The notes beneath the pieces were generated by a model, which saw only the letters and a program-made list of their open reading frames with translations, was not told where the DNA came from and made no database searches. The position numbers were made by a program, and so were the translations under genes. From Roseomonas sp. GC11 (lineage in GTDB: Bacteria; Pseudomonadota; Alphaproteobacteria; Acetobacterales; Acetobacteraceae), in the NCBI RefSeq assembly GCF_024437745.1, contig NZ_JANFNY010000009.1, positions 1 to 64,000 of the forward strand: a stretch of 64,000 bases of DNA, given 5' to 3'. Within the stretch, counting starts at the first letter, position 1, and each line of letters begins with the position of its first letter. Of this stretch, positions 7,932 through 17,607 are shown piece after piece.

Positions 7932-9010
7932 AACACCGGCGCCGTCACATGCGCGCGGCTCTTCATCAACGGCTGGATCTTCGTGCCGAAGTCGTCCATG
8001 CCCTGGATAAAGTCGTCGAAGGTCAGCATCACGCCCTTGTTGCCGGGAATGGCTTCCATCTCGTCGAGCATGGCGGCGACGCTGGCATAGGAGCCGACGA
8101 GCGTGCCCATATTGAAGTTCACGGCCGAGACGGGGTTGGAAATCACCTTGGCGGTGCCGCTGAGGTCGGCCTTGTCATCGACCGCGGCCTGGGCTCCCAT
8201 CCAGCTCAGCGCGTCGAGATCCTTGCCGGACTTGTAGAGTTCCCACTTCGCCTGTGCGGCCTCGTCGGTCTCGTCAGCGATGACCATGACGAGGATATAG
8301 GCGCCGACGTCGCGCCCGGTCTTCTGCCCGGCCTCGACCACGCGCGCGATGGCGGAGGCGCATTTGGTCGGCGTGTTCACGCCCTCGCCGAGGCAGAAGT
8401 TGTAATCGGCATAGGTGGCGCCGAAGGCGAGGCCCGCCTCGCTCTGCCCGGCGGCGACGATGGTCGGCGGCGCGCTGGGCTGGGGGCTCAGCTTGCAGTC
8501 GGTCATCTGGAAATACTCGCCCTTGAAGTCGGAACTGCCCTTCTCCCACAGATCCTTCATCACGGTGATGTATTCGGCGCTGTACTGGTAGCGCTTGGCG
8601 AAATGCTCCTTGCCCGGCCAGAGGCCCATCTGGCTGTATTCCGCCTCGGCCCAGCCAGAGACGATGTTCACGCCCGTCCGCCCCGGGGCGATGGAATCGA
8701 TCGTCGAGATCATGCGCGCGACGATCGCGGGCGGCAGCGTGAGCACCGCCGTCGTCGCGATGAGGCGGATGCGCTTCGTGACCGCCGCGAGACCGGCCAT
8801 CAGCGTGAAGCTTTCCAGGCAATGGTCCCAGAACTCGGACTTTCCGCCGAAGCCGCGCAGCTTGATCATCGAGAGCGCGAAATCGAGCCCGTATTCCTCG
8901 GCCTTCTGCGTGACGATGCGGTTCAGCTCGAAGCTCGGCTTGAACTGCGGCGAGGTCGTCGAAATCAACCAGCCGTTGCTGCCGATGGGTATGAAGATGC
9001 CGATATCCAT
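7928..9010 (-). CDS. RutA-like flavin-dependent monooxygenase (LLM class)
   Basis: A 360-residue bacterial-luciferase-fold protein with long stretches of near identity to RutA, the FMNH2-dependent pyrimidine monooxygenase that opens uracil: [67 protein letters not shown] and [14 protein letters not shown]. Such enzymes oxidise N-heterocycles or amides in the cytoplasm with a partner flavin reductase; none is in view. It is followed, with 4-bp overlap, by an amidohydrolase remnant, mirroring the RutA-RutB order. No rutC-G genes are nearby, so a different cyclic amide or imide may be the substrate. Confidence 0.85.
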   Translation of the reverse strand: MDIGIFIPIGSNGWLISTTSPQFKPSFELNRIVTQKAEEYGLDFALSMIKLRGFGGKSEFWDHCLESFTLMAGLAAVTKRIRLIATTAVLTLPPAIVARMISTIDSIAPGRTGVNIVSGWAEAEYSQMGLWPGKEHFAKRYQYSAEYITVMKDLWEKGSSDFKGEYFQMTDCKLSPQPSAPPTIVAAGQSEAGLAFGATYADYNFCLGEGVNTPTKCASAIARVVEAGQKTGRDVGAYILVMVIADETDEAAQAKWELYKSGKDLDALSWMGAQAAVDDKADLSGTAKVISNPVSAVNFNMGTLVGSYASVAAMLDEMEAIPGNKGVMLTFDDFIQGMDDFGTKIQPLMKSRAHVTAPVL

Positions 9011-9039
9011 TGCGGTTCTCCTCTGTATCCGATCGTGCT

Positions 9040-9783
9040 TCAGTGCCGGGCGAGCAGCGGGCCGAAACCCGCGACCACGTCGGTAATCCCGGCGCTGCGC
9101 AGCGCGTGCCAGTAGATCGCGGTGTTGATCGCGATCACCGGCTTGCCAAGCCAGATTTCGACCTGCGCGGCCGTCGCCGCGAAAGCGAGATTCGTGCCGA
9201 CCTGCACGATGGCGTCGACGTCGTCGTCATCGACCGCACGCACGGTCTCGACGAGTGTCTGCGCCGGCACGCGCGCGATGGCAACGGGGCTTTCGCAGGA
9301 GAGGCCGCGGATGCGCGGCACGGCGATGCCGCTCTCCTCGAAGAAACGCGCGACGTTACGATCCCCGATCGGGAAATAGGGGGTGATGACGCCGATGCGC
9401 TTCACCCCGAGGGTGGCGAGTGCGGCGTGGCAGGCGTCCGCGCCCATGGTGACGGGCAGGCCTGCCTTGTCCTCGAGCCGCTTCTTGAGGTCCTGGCTCG
9501 CCGCCGCCCCATCCCAGAAGGTTTCGGCGGAAATGCCGAGCACGATATGGTCCGGCTCGCAGGAGAGCACGCTTTCCAGCGCCTCGTCCTGCGCCTCAAC
9601 GATCAGCTCGATCAGCTTGCCGAAATCCTCGTCGCTCGCGAGCGGGATGTTGGGGATGCGGATGCGGCTGATGTGGTTCGTGACGCCTGCCGGGCGCATC
9701 GCGTCGAATTCCGGCTGCACCGAGGTATTGGTGGAGGGCACCAGCACGCCGAAGGTGCGGCGCCAGCCGAGGCTGTCGGTCAT
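9040..9783 (-). CDS. Maleate isomerase / Asp-Glu racemase superfamily protein, catalytic cysteines unusual
   Basis: A 247-residue member of the Asp/Glu racemase, maleate cis-trans isomerase and arylmalonate decarboxylase superfamily ([20 protein letters not shown] at residues 9-28, [12 protein letters not shown] in the second half). Maleate isomerases use cysteines in a GCTSGS-like loop and an SCTN-like loop. Here the equivalents read [11 protein letters not shown] and VGTNLAF, so both classical cysteines appear replaced. That suggests altered chemistry or specificity. Its stop is 29 bp before the RutA-like gene and its start overlaps the preceding ATPase as ATGA. Confidence 0.75.
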   Translation of the reverse strand: MTDSLGWRRTFGVLVPSTNTSVQPEFDAMRPAGVTNHISRIRIPNIPLASDEDFGKLIELIVEAQDEALESVLSCEPDHIVLGISAETFWDGAAASQDLKKRLEDKAGLPVTMGADACHAALATLGVKRIGVITPYFPIGDRNVARFFEESGIAVPRIRGLSCESPVAIARVPAQTLVETVRAVDDDDVDAIVQVGTNLAFAATAAQVEIWLGKPVIAINTAIYWHALRSAGITDVVAGFGPLLARH

Positions 9784-10613
9784 GGTTCTGCCTGTTCGAG
9801 GGAGGGGGAGGCGGCCCGGGGACCGCGCGGCACGGCGGCGAGCAGCCGCCGCGTATAGGGATGCTGCGGCGCGCGGAGCACCTCGCGCGGGTGCCCGCGT
9901 TCGACGATCTCGCCCGCGCTCATCACCGCGACATGCGCGCAGAGATGATGCACCAGCGCGAGATCGTGGCTGATGAAGAGCATCGTCAGGCCCAGGCTGT
10001 CGCGCAGTTCCATCAGCAGGCGCATGATCTGTGCCTGGAGCGAGACGTCGAGGGCGGAGACCGGCTCGTCGGCCACCAGGAGCCGCGGTTCCATCGCGAG
10101 CGCGCGGGCAATGGCCAGGCGCTGCTTCTGCCCGCCCGACAATTCGTGCGGATAGCGGCCGAGCAGCACCGGATCAAGCCCGACCTGGCGCATCAGCGCC
10201 GCCGCACGATCCTCCAGCGCCTCAGCCGGGGCGCCGGCGAGGGCGAGCGCCTCGCCCAGCAGCCGCCGCGCGGCCTTGCGCGGGTTGAGCGAGCCGCCGG
10301 CATCCTGGAAGACCATCTGCATCCGCCGCCGCTCGCGCTTCAGCGCCGCGCCGTGCAGCGCGGTCAGGTCGGTGCCGTCGAGCAGCACGCGCCCGCTCGT
10401 GGGTTCCTCCAGCCGCAGCATCAGCCGTGCGAGCGTCGACTTGCCGCAGCCGCTTTCGCCGACGAGCCCCGTGATCTGCCCGCGCGGCACCTCGAGGCTC
10501 ACCTCCTTCACCGCGAAGAGCGGCCGGCTTTGACCGAAGAGCCGCGCGAGCGGCCGCTTCTCCATCTCGTAGCGCCGGCTCAGGCGGTCGAGCACGAGCA
10601 GCGGCGCGTTCAT
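9780..10613 (-). CDS. Peptide-type ABC transporter ATPase, second ATPase of transporter A (DppF/OppF-like)
   Basis: A 277-residue ABC ATPase: Walker A GESGCGKST, signature LSGGQKQRLAIARAL, Walker B LLVADEPVSALD, and the oligopeptide-family C-terminal HPYTRRLLAAVP segment. I chose ATG 10613, which overlaps the upstream ATPase stop (ATGA) and precedes APLLVLDRLSRRYEM; the longer frame adds only an Arg-rich shadow. It powers one of the two peptide-type importers in this operon together with the next ATPase, two permeases and a binding protein. Confidence 0.9.
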   Translation of the reverse strand: MNAPLLVLDRLSRRYEMEKRPLARLFGQSRPLFAVKEVSLEVPRGQITGLVGESGCGKSTLARLMLRLEEPTSGRVLLDGTDLTALHGAALKRERRRMQMVFQDAGGSLNPRKAARRLLGEALALAGAPAEALEDRAAALMRQVGLDPVLLGRYPHELSGGQKQRLAIARALAMEPRLLVADEPVSALDVSLQAQIMRLLMELRDSLGLTMLFISHDLALVHHLCAHVAVMSAGEIVERGHPREVLRAPQHPYTRRLLAAVPRGPRAASPSLEQAEP

Positions 10614-11569
10614 GGCACCAGCCTCCAGCAGGCGGCGCGGCGGGGGCCGAAGGCGAGTTCTGGTGGTGCTTCCTCGGCGCAGCGTGGCAGGGCGAGGCCG
10701 CAGCGCGGCGCGAAGGGGCAGGCCTCGCCGAGCCGACCCGGCGTGGGGGCGGCGCCCTCGATCGGGTGCAGCGCGCCGGGCTCGTCGGCCAGCCGCGGCA
10801 CGCAATCGAGCAGCGCGCGGCCATAAGGGTGCAGCGGCGCCTCGAAGAGCGGGCCGATCGGCGCCTCCTCCATCATCCGCCCGCCATAAAGCACGATCGC
10901 GCGGTCGCAGATCTCGGCCATCAGGTCGAGGTTGTGCGTGATGAAGAGCAGCGCCAGGCCGAGCTTCTGCCGCAGTTCGTGCAGCAGCTCCACGATCTGC
11001 GCCTGCACGGTCACGTCGAGCGCTGTGGTGGGCTCATCGGCGATCAAGAGCTTCGGGCGGCAGGCGATGGCCATGGCGATCAGCACGCGCTGGCGCATCC
11101 CGCCCGAGAACTGGTGCGGATAATGCCCCAGCCGCGCGGCCGGCTCGCGGATGCCGACCATCTCGAGCGCCTCGACTGCCACCGCGCGCGCCGCCCGGCC
11201 CGTGAGCCCGCGATGGGCGGCGAGCACATCCATCAACTGCGTGCCGATGGGGAAGACGGGGTTGAGTCCCGCCATCGCATCCTGGAAGACGATGGACATC
11301 GCGCCGCCCCGAAAGTGACGCAGCGTGGCCTCGGGCGCGCCGACCAGTTCCTGGCCCTCGAGCCTGATACTGCCGCGCGTCACGCGCAGCGGCTTGCGCA
11401 ACAGGCTCATGACGGCGAGCGCCGTCTGGCTCTTGCCCGAGCCGCTCTCGCCGACGAGGCCGAGCGCCTGGCCGGCATCGAGGCGGAGCGTGAGGCCGCG
11501 CACGACCTCCACCATCCGGCCGCCGGCGGGAAAACCCACGTGCAGATCATCGATTTCGAGCAGCGCCAT
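10610..11569 (-). CDS. Peptide-type ABC transporter ATPase, first ATPase of transporter A (DppD/OppD-like)
   Basis: A 319-residue ABC ATPase with Walker [10 protein letters not shown], signature [15 protein letters not shown], Walker [13 protein letters not shown] and an OppD/DppD C-terminal extension containing [14 protein letters not shown], a four-Cys pattern that in this family can hold an iron-sulfur cluster. It lies 1 bp after the permease and overlaps the next ATPase by 4 bp. The DppD plus DppF pair is standard for peptide, nickel and related small-molecule importers. Confidence 0.9.
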   Translation of the reverse strand: MALLEIDDLHVGFPAGGRMVEVVRGLTLRLDAGQALGLVGESGSGKSQTALAVMSLLRKPLRVTRGSIRLEGQELVGAPEATLRHFRGGAMSIVFQDAMAGLNPVFPIGTQLMDVLAAHRGLTGRAARAVAVEALEMVGIREPAARLGHYPHQFSGGMRQRVLIAMAIACRPKLLIADEPTTALDVTVQAQIVELLHELRQKLGLALLFITHNLDLMAEICDRAIVLYGGRMMEEAPIGPLFEAPLHPYGRALLDCVPRLADEPGALHPIEGAAPTPGRLGEACPFAPRCGLALPRCAEEAPPELAFGPRRAACWRLVP

Positions 11570-11570
11570 C

Positions 11571-12455
11571 TCAGGTCACTACCTTGCCCGCAGCCGAGAC
11601 CTTGCGCGGGTCGAGCGTGTCGCGCAGCGCGTCGCCGAGCAGGTTGAAGCCGATCACGGTGAGCGAAATCGCGAGGCCAGGGAAGACGTAGGTCCACCAT
11701 TCGCCCGAGAAGATGACTCGCCGCGCATCCGCCAGCATCCCGCCCCAGCTCGGGAAGGGCGGCTCGACACCGAGGCCCACGAAGGAGAGCGATGCCTCGA
11801 CGACGATGCCGACGGCGACCAGCAGCGTCGCCTGCACGACGACGGGCGAGAGGCAGTTGGGCAGCACGTCGCCCAGCATGATGGAAAGTCCGCTCGCGCC
11901 CTGCAGCCGACGCGCCTGCACGTAATCCGCACGCGCCTCGAGCAGCGCGCCGCCATAGGCCACGCGCGCGAGCGGGGGCATGTAGAGCACGCCGATCAGC
12001 AGCACGATCTTCGCCTCGTTGGGAAAGGTGAGCGGCCCGAGCCGCACGGGGCCGACGCCGACGATGCCGACGATCGCGATCGCCCAGATCAGCAGCGGAA
12101 TGGCAGCCAACCCGTCCATGCTGCGCATCGCTAGTTGCTCCCACAAGCCGCGCGCCATCGCCGACGTGACGCCGAGCGCCACCCCGCCGATCCCGCCGAT
12201 GGAGACCGCGAGAAGGCCGACCGCGAGCGAGGGCCTGGCACCCCAGAGCAGGCGGCTCAACACGTCGCGCCCCGTGCTGTCGGTGCCGAGCCAATGCGCG
12301 GCCGAGGGGGGCGCGAGCTTGCGCGCGAGATCGACCGCGAGCGGATCGTAGGGCGCGAGCCAGGGCGCGAAGACCGCCGCGAGAGCAGCCGCCAGCACGA
12401 GAACAACCCCCGCCGCCCCAGCCGGGCGGCGCAGCAGCGTGCCGAACGCGCTCAT
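11571..12455 (-). CDS. ABC transporter permease, DppC-like (transporter A)
   Basis: A 294-residue inner-membrane permease. An N-terminal membrane helix is at about residues 13-33, then the periplasmic stretch with HWLGTDSTGRDVLSRLLWGA typical of DppC proteins, then further hydrophobic helices and a cytoplasmic EAA-type loop (EARADYVQARRLQGASG). It overlaps the DppB-like permease upstream by 4 bp. The transported compound is unknown. Confidence 0.9.
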   Translation of the reverse strand: MSAFGTLLRRPAGAAGVVLVLAAALAAVFAPWLAPYDPLAVDLARKLAPPSAAHWLGTDSTGRDVLSRLLWGARPSLAVGLLAVSIGGIGGVALGVTSAMARGLWEQLAMRSMDGLAAIPLLIWAIAIVGIVGVGPVRLGPLTFPNEAKIVLLIGVLYMPPLARVAYGGALLEARADYVQARRLQGASGLSIMLGDVLPNCLSPVVVQATLLVAVGIVVEASLSFVGLGVEPPFPSWGGMLADARRVIFSGEWWTYVFPGLAISLTVIGFNLLGDALRDTLDPRKVSAAGKVVT

Positions 12456-13387
12456 CGCGCCACCCGCGGATCGACGAGCCGGTGCAGCGCGTCGGCGATG
12501 AGGTTCGCGAGCAGGAAGATCGCCGTGATGATCAGCACGATGTCGAGGATCATGATATAGTCACGCCGGAAGATCGCGTTGAGCAGCGCGCGCGACATGC
12601 CGGGCAGGGTGAAGACCTGCTCCACGATCAGCGCCCAGCCGAACATGTAGCCGAAGGACATGGCCGCGACGGTGATGACCGGCGGCAACGCATTGCGCAG
12701 CGTATAGACCATCAGCCGCCCCCGCCCGAGTCCCATGGCGCGGGAGACGCGCACGTGCTCGGCGAGCATCACGTCGCCCATCGCCGAGCGCGTCATGCGG
12801 CTGATGATCGCGACGTAGTAGAGCCCGAGTGCTAGGGCGGGCAGCACCATCGCGCGCAGATGTGGCCAGGCGCCCATCTCCCACGAGACGTAGCCGCCGG
12901 CGGGAAACCAGCCGAGCCCGACCGCCCCCCAGGCGATCAGCATCAACCCCAGCCAGAAACCGGGGATGGAGACGCCGATGGTCGCGAGCGCGCGGGCGAG
13001 GTGATCGACCCAGCGATCCTCGTAGAGCGCCGAGACAATGCCGAGCGGAAGCGCGACGGCGAGCGCGACGAGGAAGGCCCAGAGCACGAGTTCAAGCGTC
13101 ACCGGCATGGTCTGCGCGATGGTGCGCGTGATCGCCGTGTCGTCGACGAGCGAGCGCCCGAACTCCCCACGCAGCGCCGCACCCGCCCAGGCGAGATATT
13201 GCGCGGCCACCGGCCGGTCGAGCCCACGCTCGGCGTTGAACTCGGCGATATCCTCCTCCGAGGCATCGTTGCCAAGCACGACGCGCGCGGGCGAGACGGG
13301 GTTCGCGTGGATCAGCGCAAAGAGCACGAGGCTCACCGCGACTAGCACGCCGAGCGAGCCGAACAGCCGGGCGAGCAGGGCCGCCAT
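12452..13387 (-). CDS. ABC transporter permease, DppB-like (transporter A)
   Basis: A 311-residue permease with an N-terminal helix (about 8-28), the DppB periplasmic ERGLDRPVAAQYLAWAG segment, and an EAA-like loop around ADALHRLVDPRVAR/HVRVSRAMGLGRGRL. DppB-type proteins are usually 300-340 residues. It overlaps the binding-protein gene by 1 bp and the next permease by 4 bp, so translation is coupled. Confidence 0.9.
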   Translation of the reverse strand: MAALLARLFGSLGVLVAVSLVLFALIHANPVSPARVVLGNDASEEDIAEFNAERGLDRPVAAQYLAWAGAALRGEFGRSLVDDTAITRTIAQTMPVTLELVLWAFLVALAVALPLGIVSALYEDRWVDHLARALATIGVSIPGFWLGLMLIAWGAVGLGWFPAGGYVSWEMGAWPHLRAMVLPALALGLYYVAIISRMTRSAMGDVMLAEHVRVSRAMGLGRGRLMVYTLRNALPPVITVAAMSFGYMFGWALIVEQVFTLPGMSRALLNAIFRRDYIMILDIVLIITAIFLLANLIADALHRLVDPRVAR

Positions 13388-14928
13388 CAGCTCAGCGTCA
13401 CGTCGCGCAATTGCATCGAGAGGCCGGAATTGGGCGCGAAACCCTTCACCTCATCGCGCCAGGCATTGGCGATTCCGACGAAGCCTAGCCAGACGTTCGG
13501 GCAGTCCTCGGCGAGGATATCCTGGATACGCTTAAGCACGGGGTCGAGCCGCGCGGCGTCGGTATAGCGGTAGCTCTCCTGGATCGCGGCATCGAGCGCG
13601 GGGTTCGTATAGCCCGATGATTTCGACATGATCTGGTTCGCGGTGTAGCAGATCTGGATGATGAAGGTCGGGTCCGCCGGCGCCATCAGCGGCATCAGGG
13701 AGGCGACCTGCGTGCCCGCGATGGCGCGCGTGAGGATCTGCGGCTGCTCCATCAGCGTGATCTTCATCTCGATGCCAACGGCGGCGAGCTGGGACTGCAT
13801 CACCACCGCGCTGTCCTTCGCATCGAAGAGATAGGGGATGGAGGGGACGAGAAGTTCGAAGGAAGCCTTTTTGGAATAAAGAGATTTCGCGAGATAATCC
13901 TTCGCGCGCGCCGGGTCGTAGCCGATCGCGGCGTCGGCTGTGGCATTGTAATAGCTCGTCGCGTTCGGTGCAGGCGTCGCGGTTGGATCGAGAAGGCCGT
14001 AGAGCACGTCGCGCGCGATTGATTTTCGGTCGATCGCACAGGAGACGGCCTTGCGGAAGTTCACGTCGTCGAAGGGCGCGCGCTTCGTGTTGGTCTGCAT
14101 GAACCACATGCCGCCGAGGGCGACACGACTGCCCGTCTTGATGCCATACTGCGTCTTCAACTTTTCGAAGTCGCGCGGCGGGGGCGCGCTGATGATCTGT
14201 GTCTGCCCCGTCATCAGATAAGCCAGGCGCGTCGCATCTTCCGGCACAATCTGAGCAACCACGCGGTCCCAGCCCGGCTTCCCGCGGCGCCAGTAGTTGG
14301 GGTTGCGCTTGAGCACGATCTGCGTGTCGGGCTGCCATTCGACAAAGATGCCAGGCCCCGTGCCGAGGCCCACGGGCGCGCTCTTGAACGCGTCGTCACC
14401 CACTGCCTCGCGCGAGCCCTTGGGGAAGACGGCCATGAATTTCTGCATGTATTGCAGCCAGGGCCGATAGGGCTGTTTGAGCAGGAAGGTGATGCGCGTC
14501 GGGCTCTCGATCTCGATGCGCTCGATCGGCGAGAAGAGGCTGCGGCGGATGGACTTGTTCTTCGGGTCCAGCATGTACTCGTAGGAGTACTTCACGTCTT
14601 CCGCCGAAAATTTCTGGCCGTTGTGGAAGACGACGTCGTCGCGCAGGTCGAAGGTGAAGCGGAGCGCGTCGTCAGAGATCGTGGGCATGGCGCGCGCGAG
14701 GCAGGGCACAACATTGCCTTCGAGATCGGTCTCGAGCAGGTTCTCGAACAGCGTGTTCGTGATCGCCATCGCGTCATGATTGGAGATCTGGATCGGGTCG
14801 AGCGTCGTCGGGTTGTTGGGCAGCGCCACGGTCAGCACGCGCTCGGCGGCACCCGCGAGGCGCGGGGCGGCGATGAGGCCGAGGCCGGCGGCGCCGGCCT
14901 GGAACAGGATGCGTCGGTTCAGGCTCAC
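13387..14928 (-). CDS. ABC transporter substrate-binding protein, family 5 (transporter A)
   Basis: A 513-residue extracytoplasmic binding protein of the peptide/nickel family (SBP_bac_5). Residues 1-28 are a signal peptide with twin arginine (NRRILFQAGAAGLGL) and a likely cleavage after LAGA. The mature protein has NNPTTLDPIQISNHDAMAIT near its start and the family DLRDDVVFHNGQKFSAEDVK block. These proteins deliver peptides, opines, sugars or other small organics. The overlap with the upstream fused ATPase is 4 bp. Confidence 0.9.
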   Translation of the reverse strand: MSLNRRILFQAGAAGLGLIAAPRLAGAAERVLTVALPNNPTTLDPIQISNHDAMAITNTLFENLLETDLEGNVVPCLARAMPTISDDALRFTFDLRDDVVFHNGQKFSAEDVKYSYEYMLDPKNKSIRRSLFSPIERIEIESPTRITFLLKQPYRPWLQYMQKFMAVFPKGSREAVGDDAFKSAPVGLGTGPGIFVEWQPDTQIVLKRNPNYWRRGKPGWDRVVAQIVPEDATRLAYLMTGQTQIISAPPPRDFEKLKTQYGIKTGSRVALGGMWFMQTNTKRAPFDDVNFRKAVSCAIDRKSIARDVLYGLLDPTATPAPNATSYYNATADAAIGYDPARAKDYLAKSLYSKKASFELLVPSIPYLFDAKDSAVVMQSQLAAVGIEMKITLMEQPQILTRAIAGTQVASLMPLMAPADPTFIIQICYTANQIMSKSSGYTNPALDAAIQESYRYTDAARLDPVLKRIQDILAEDCPNVWLGFVGIANAWRDEVKGFAPNSGLSMQLRDVTLS

Positions 14929-16715
14929 GTCAGGACTCCTCCGGCGATCAGGGTCGGTTCAGTGTTCATGGCCCGCGCTGCTTCGGGCGCGCAGCGCAGG
15001 GCACGGCCGTCGGGCAGGGCGATCAGGCGTTGCGGCGTCGTGCGGCAGGCCTCCTGTGCCTGCGGGCAGCGCCCGGCGAGGTAGCAGCCGCGCGGCAGAT
15101 CGACCGGGCTCGGGATCTCGCCTGCGAGTGCCGCCTCGGGCGCGCGGTCGATGCGCCGGCGCGCGGGGTCGGGCGCGAGATGGGCGGCGAGCAGGGCGCG
15201 CGCGTAGGGATGGCGAGGCGCCTCGAAAATCTGCACCCGGCTGCCCTGTTCGACGATCTGGCCGAGATACATCACCGCGACGCGGTGGCTGAGCTGCTCG
15301 ACGGTGTTGAGATCGTGCGAGATGAAGAGATAGGCCGTGCCTAGCTTCTCCTGCAGCCGGCGCAGCAGCCGCACGATGCCCACGCGCGCGAGCGGCGTGA
15401 GCGCCGAGGTCGGCTCGTCGAGCACGATCAGCATGGGTTCGGCCGCGATGGCGCGCGCGATGGAAAGCCGCTGCTGCGCGCCGGCGGAGAGCGAGCGCGG
15501 GTGCTGTGCGGCGGTCGTCGCCGGCAGATCGACGAGGGCGAGCAGCTCGGCGATGCGCGCCGGGTCGCGCTTCTCGAGCGCCTCGCCGAGGATCTCGGCC
15601 GCCGTCCAGCGCGGGTCGAGCGCGTCGAACGGGTCCTGGAAGACGATCTGCACGCGCTTGCGCAGGCGCCGCAATTCGGCGGGCTTGAGGGTGACGAGGT
15701 CCTGCCCCTCGAATTCGATGCTGCCGCCGCTGGGCTCGACGAGGCGCAGCAGGCAGCGCCCGACGGTCGTCTTGCCCGAGCCGCTCTCGCCCACGAGGCC
15801 GAGCGTCTCGCCCCGATGCAGCGTGAGTTCCACGCGATCGACCGCCTGGAGCACCTTGCCCGAGCCGCGCAGCGTGAAGCGCTTGGAGAGATCCTTCGCG
15901 ACCAGCAGCGGCGTTTCCTGGGCCGGCGGCGCGGGCGGGGCCTCGCGGCGGAGCGAGAGCAGGGTGCGGCTATACTCGTCCGGCGGCGCGGCGAAGAAAT
16001 CCCGCACCGACATCGGCGCCAGCACCCGGCCCTGCTGCATCACCGCGACGCGGTCGCAGTAATTGGCAATGATGCCGAGATCCTGCGTCATCAGCAACAC
16101 GGCCGATTGCGCGGCCCGCGCGGCGCGCGCCAGCTCGTCGAGGAACTGCGCCTGGATCGTCACGTCGAGCCCGCTCGTCGGCTCGTCGGCGACGAGCAGG
16201 CGCGGCCCCGCGCCGAGTGCCATGGCGATCAGCACGCGCTGGGCCATGCCGCCGCTGATCTCGTGCGGATAGGCCTCCGCCCGGCGCGCGGGGTCGTTCA
16301 GCCCGAGGCCGCGCAGCAGCTCCACCGCGCGCTGCCAGGCGCCCTTGCGCCCGAGCGGCAGATGCGCGCGCAGCACGCCGCCGATCTGCCCGCCGACCGT
16401 GTGCAGCGGCGAGAGTGCGCCGCGCGGGTTCTGCACAATAAGCCCGATGCGGCTGCCGCGGCGCTTGCGCAGCTCGTCTTCCGGCAGGGCGAGCAGGTCC
16501 TCGCCCTCGAGCGTCACGTGGCCGCCGAGGAGCTTCCCGGGCGGGCGCGTGAGGCCCAGCAGCGCGAGGCCGAGCGTCGATTTGCCTGCACCCGAATCCC
16601 CCGTCAGGCCCAGGATTTCGCCCGGCATGACGTCGAGATCGACCGCATCGACGGCGATGGCGCCGTGAAAGCCGACGCTGAGGCCGCGGACGGAGAGCAG
16701 CGGTTCAGCGGGCAT
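14925..16715 (-). CDS. Fused double-ATPase subunit of peptide-type ABC transporter B
   Basis: A 596-residue protein with two complete ABC ATPase domains, equivalent to DppD and DppF in one chain. Domain 1 has Walker A GDSGAGKST and signature ISGGMAQRV; domain 2 (from about 260) has Walker A GESGSGKTT, LSAGAQQRLSIARAI and LIVLDEPTSAL. The second signature is LSAGAQQ in place of LSGGQ, a mild deviation. Start ATG 16715 is preferred because it places PAEPLLSVRGLSVGF at the N-terminus; it overlaps the upstream permease by 11 bp. Confidence 0.88.
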   Translation of the reverse strand: MPAEPLLSVRGLSVGFHGAIAVDAVDLDVMPGEILGLTGDSGAGKSTLGLALLGLTRPPGKLLGGHVTLEGEDLLALPEDELRKRRGSRIGLIVQNPRGALSPLHTVGGQIGGVLRAHLPLGRKGAWQRAVELLRGLGLNDPARRAEAYPHEISGGMAQRVLIAMALGAGPRLLVADEPTSGLDVTIQAQFLDELARAARAAQSAVLLMTQDLGIIANYCDRVAVMQQGRVLAPMSVRDFFAAPPDEYSRTLLSLRREAPPAPPAQETPLLVAKDLSKRFTLRGSGKVLQAVDRVELTLHRGETLGLVGESGSGKTTVGRCLLRLVEPSGGSIEFEGQDLVTLKPAELRRLRKRVQIVFQDPFDALDPRWTAAEILGEALEKRDPARIAELLALVDLPATTAAQHPRSLSAGAQQRLSIARAIAAEPMLIVLDEPTSALTPLARVGIVRLLRRLQEKLGTAYLFISHDLNTVEQLSHRVAVMYLGQIVEQGSRVQIFEAPRHPYARALLAAHLAPDPARRRIDRAPEAALAGEIPSPVDLPRGCYLAGRCPQAQEACRTTPQRLIALPDGRALRCAPEAARAMNTEPTLIAGGVLT

Positions 16716-17607
16716 GGCGGCGCTCCAGCCCATTGCCGAAACAGGCATAGCCGAACACGGTGAGCGAGATGGCGAGGCCGGGGAAGACCGAGGTCCACCA
16801 CTCGCCCTGGATGATCTGGTCGGCGCCCGCCGCGATCATCAGCCCCCATTCGGGCGCGGGCGGCCGCACCCCGGCGCCGACGAAGGAGAGCCCAGCCGTC
16901 ATCAGGATGGCGAAACCGACGGTGACGGAGGCCTGGATCAGCGCCGGCGCGAGCGCGTTCGGCAACACGTGTCGCAGCGCGAGGAAGGCCTCGCCCTTGC
17001 CGAGCGCGCGCGCGGCATCGACGAAACCGCGATGGCGCTGCGTCAGCACTTCCGCGCGCGTCAGGCGCACGTAGATCGGCGTGTAGAGCAGCGCGAGCGT
17101 TAGCACGATCGTCGTGAAGCTGCGCCCGGCGAGTGTCACGAGGATCATGCCCGTGATGAAGACGGGAAACGCCTGCACCAAGTCCGACAGCCGCATCTCC
17201 AGGGCGCCGAGCCAGGGCCGCGCCGTGCCCGCGAGCAGGCCGAGCAGGCTGCCGAGCACGAGGGAGGCGAGATTGGCCCCGAGCGCGATCGCCACATCCG
17301 TGCGCGGCGCGGCGATGACGCGGGAGAAGACGTCGAGCCCTGCGGTATCCGTGCCGAACCAGTGGATCGGCTCGTGCGGCGCGCCGGTGATCACCGCATA
17401 GAGCAGCCCCGGCACCTCGGCGAGGTCGGGTGGCGGCACGGCGATGTCGTCCGTCGGCCGGCCGACGTCATAGGGCGCAATCCAGGGCCCGATGACCATC
17501 AGCACGAGCGAGAGAACGACGATCGCGCTGCCCAGCAGGAAGAGCGGGTCCCTCGCCTGGCGCGCGGTGCGAGGCGCGGTTTCGACGGAGAGGGCGGCGC
17601 CGCTCAC
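16705..17607 (-). CDS. ABC transporter permease, DppC-like (transporter B)
   Basis: A 300-residue permease with a first membrane helix at about 24-45, the DppC-type HWFGTDTAGLDVFSRVIAAP segment, and later helices flanking an EAA-type loop (FVDAARALGKGEAF). It overlaps DppB of the same transporter by 4 bp. It would form the membrane channel for transporter B with its DppB partner and the fused ATPase. Confidence 0.9.
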   Translation of the reverse strand: MSGAALSVETAPRTARQARDPLFLLGSAIVVLSLVLMVIGPWIAPYDVGRPTDDIAVPPPDLAEVPGLLYAVITGAPHEPIHWFGTDTAGLDVFSRVIAAPRTDVAIALGANLASLVLGSLLGLLAGTARPWLGALEMRLSDLVQAFPVFITGMILVTLAGRSFTTIVLTLALLYTPIYVRLTRAEVLTQRHRGFVDAARALGKGEAFLALRHVLPNALAPALIQASVTVGFAILMTAGLSFVGAGVRPPAPEWGLMIAAGADQIIQGEWWTSVFPGLAISLTVFGYACFGNGLERRHAR

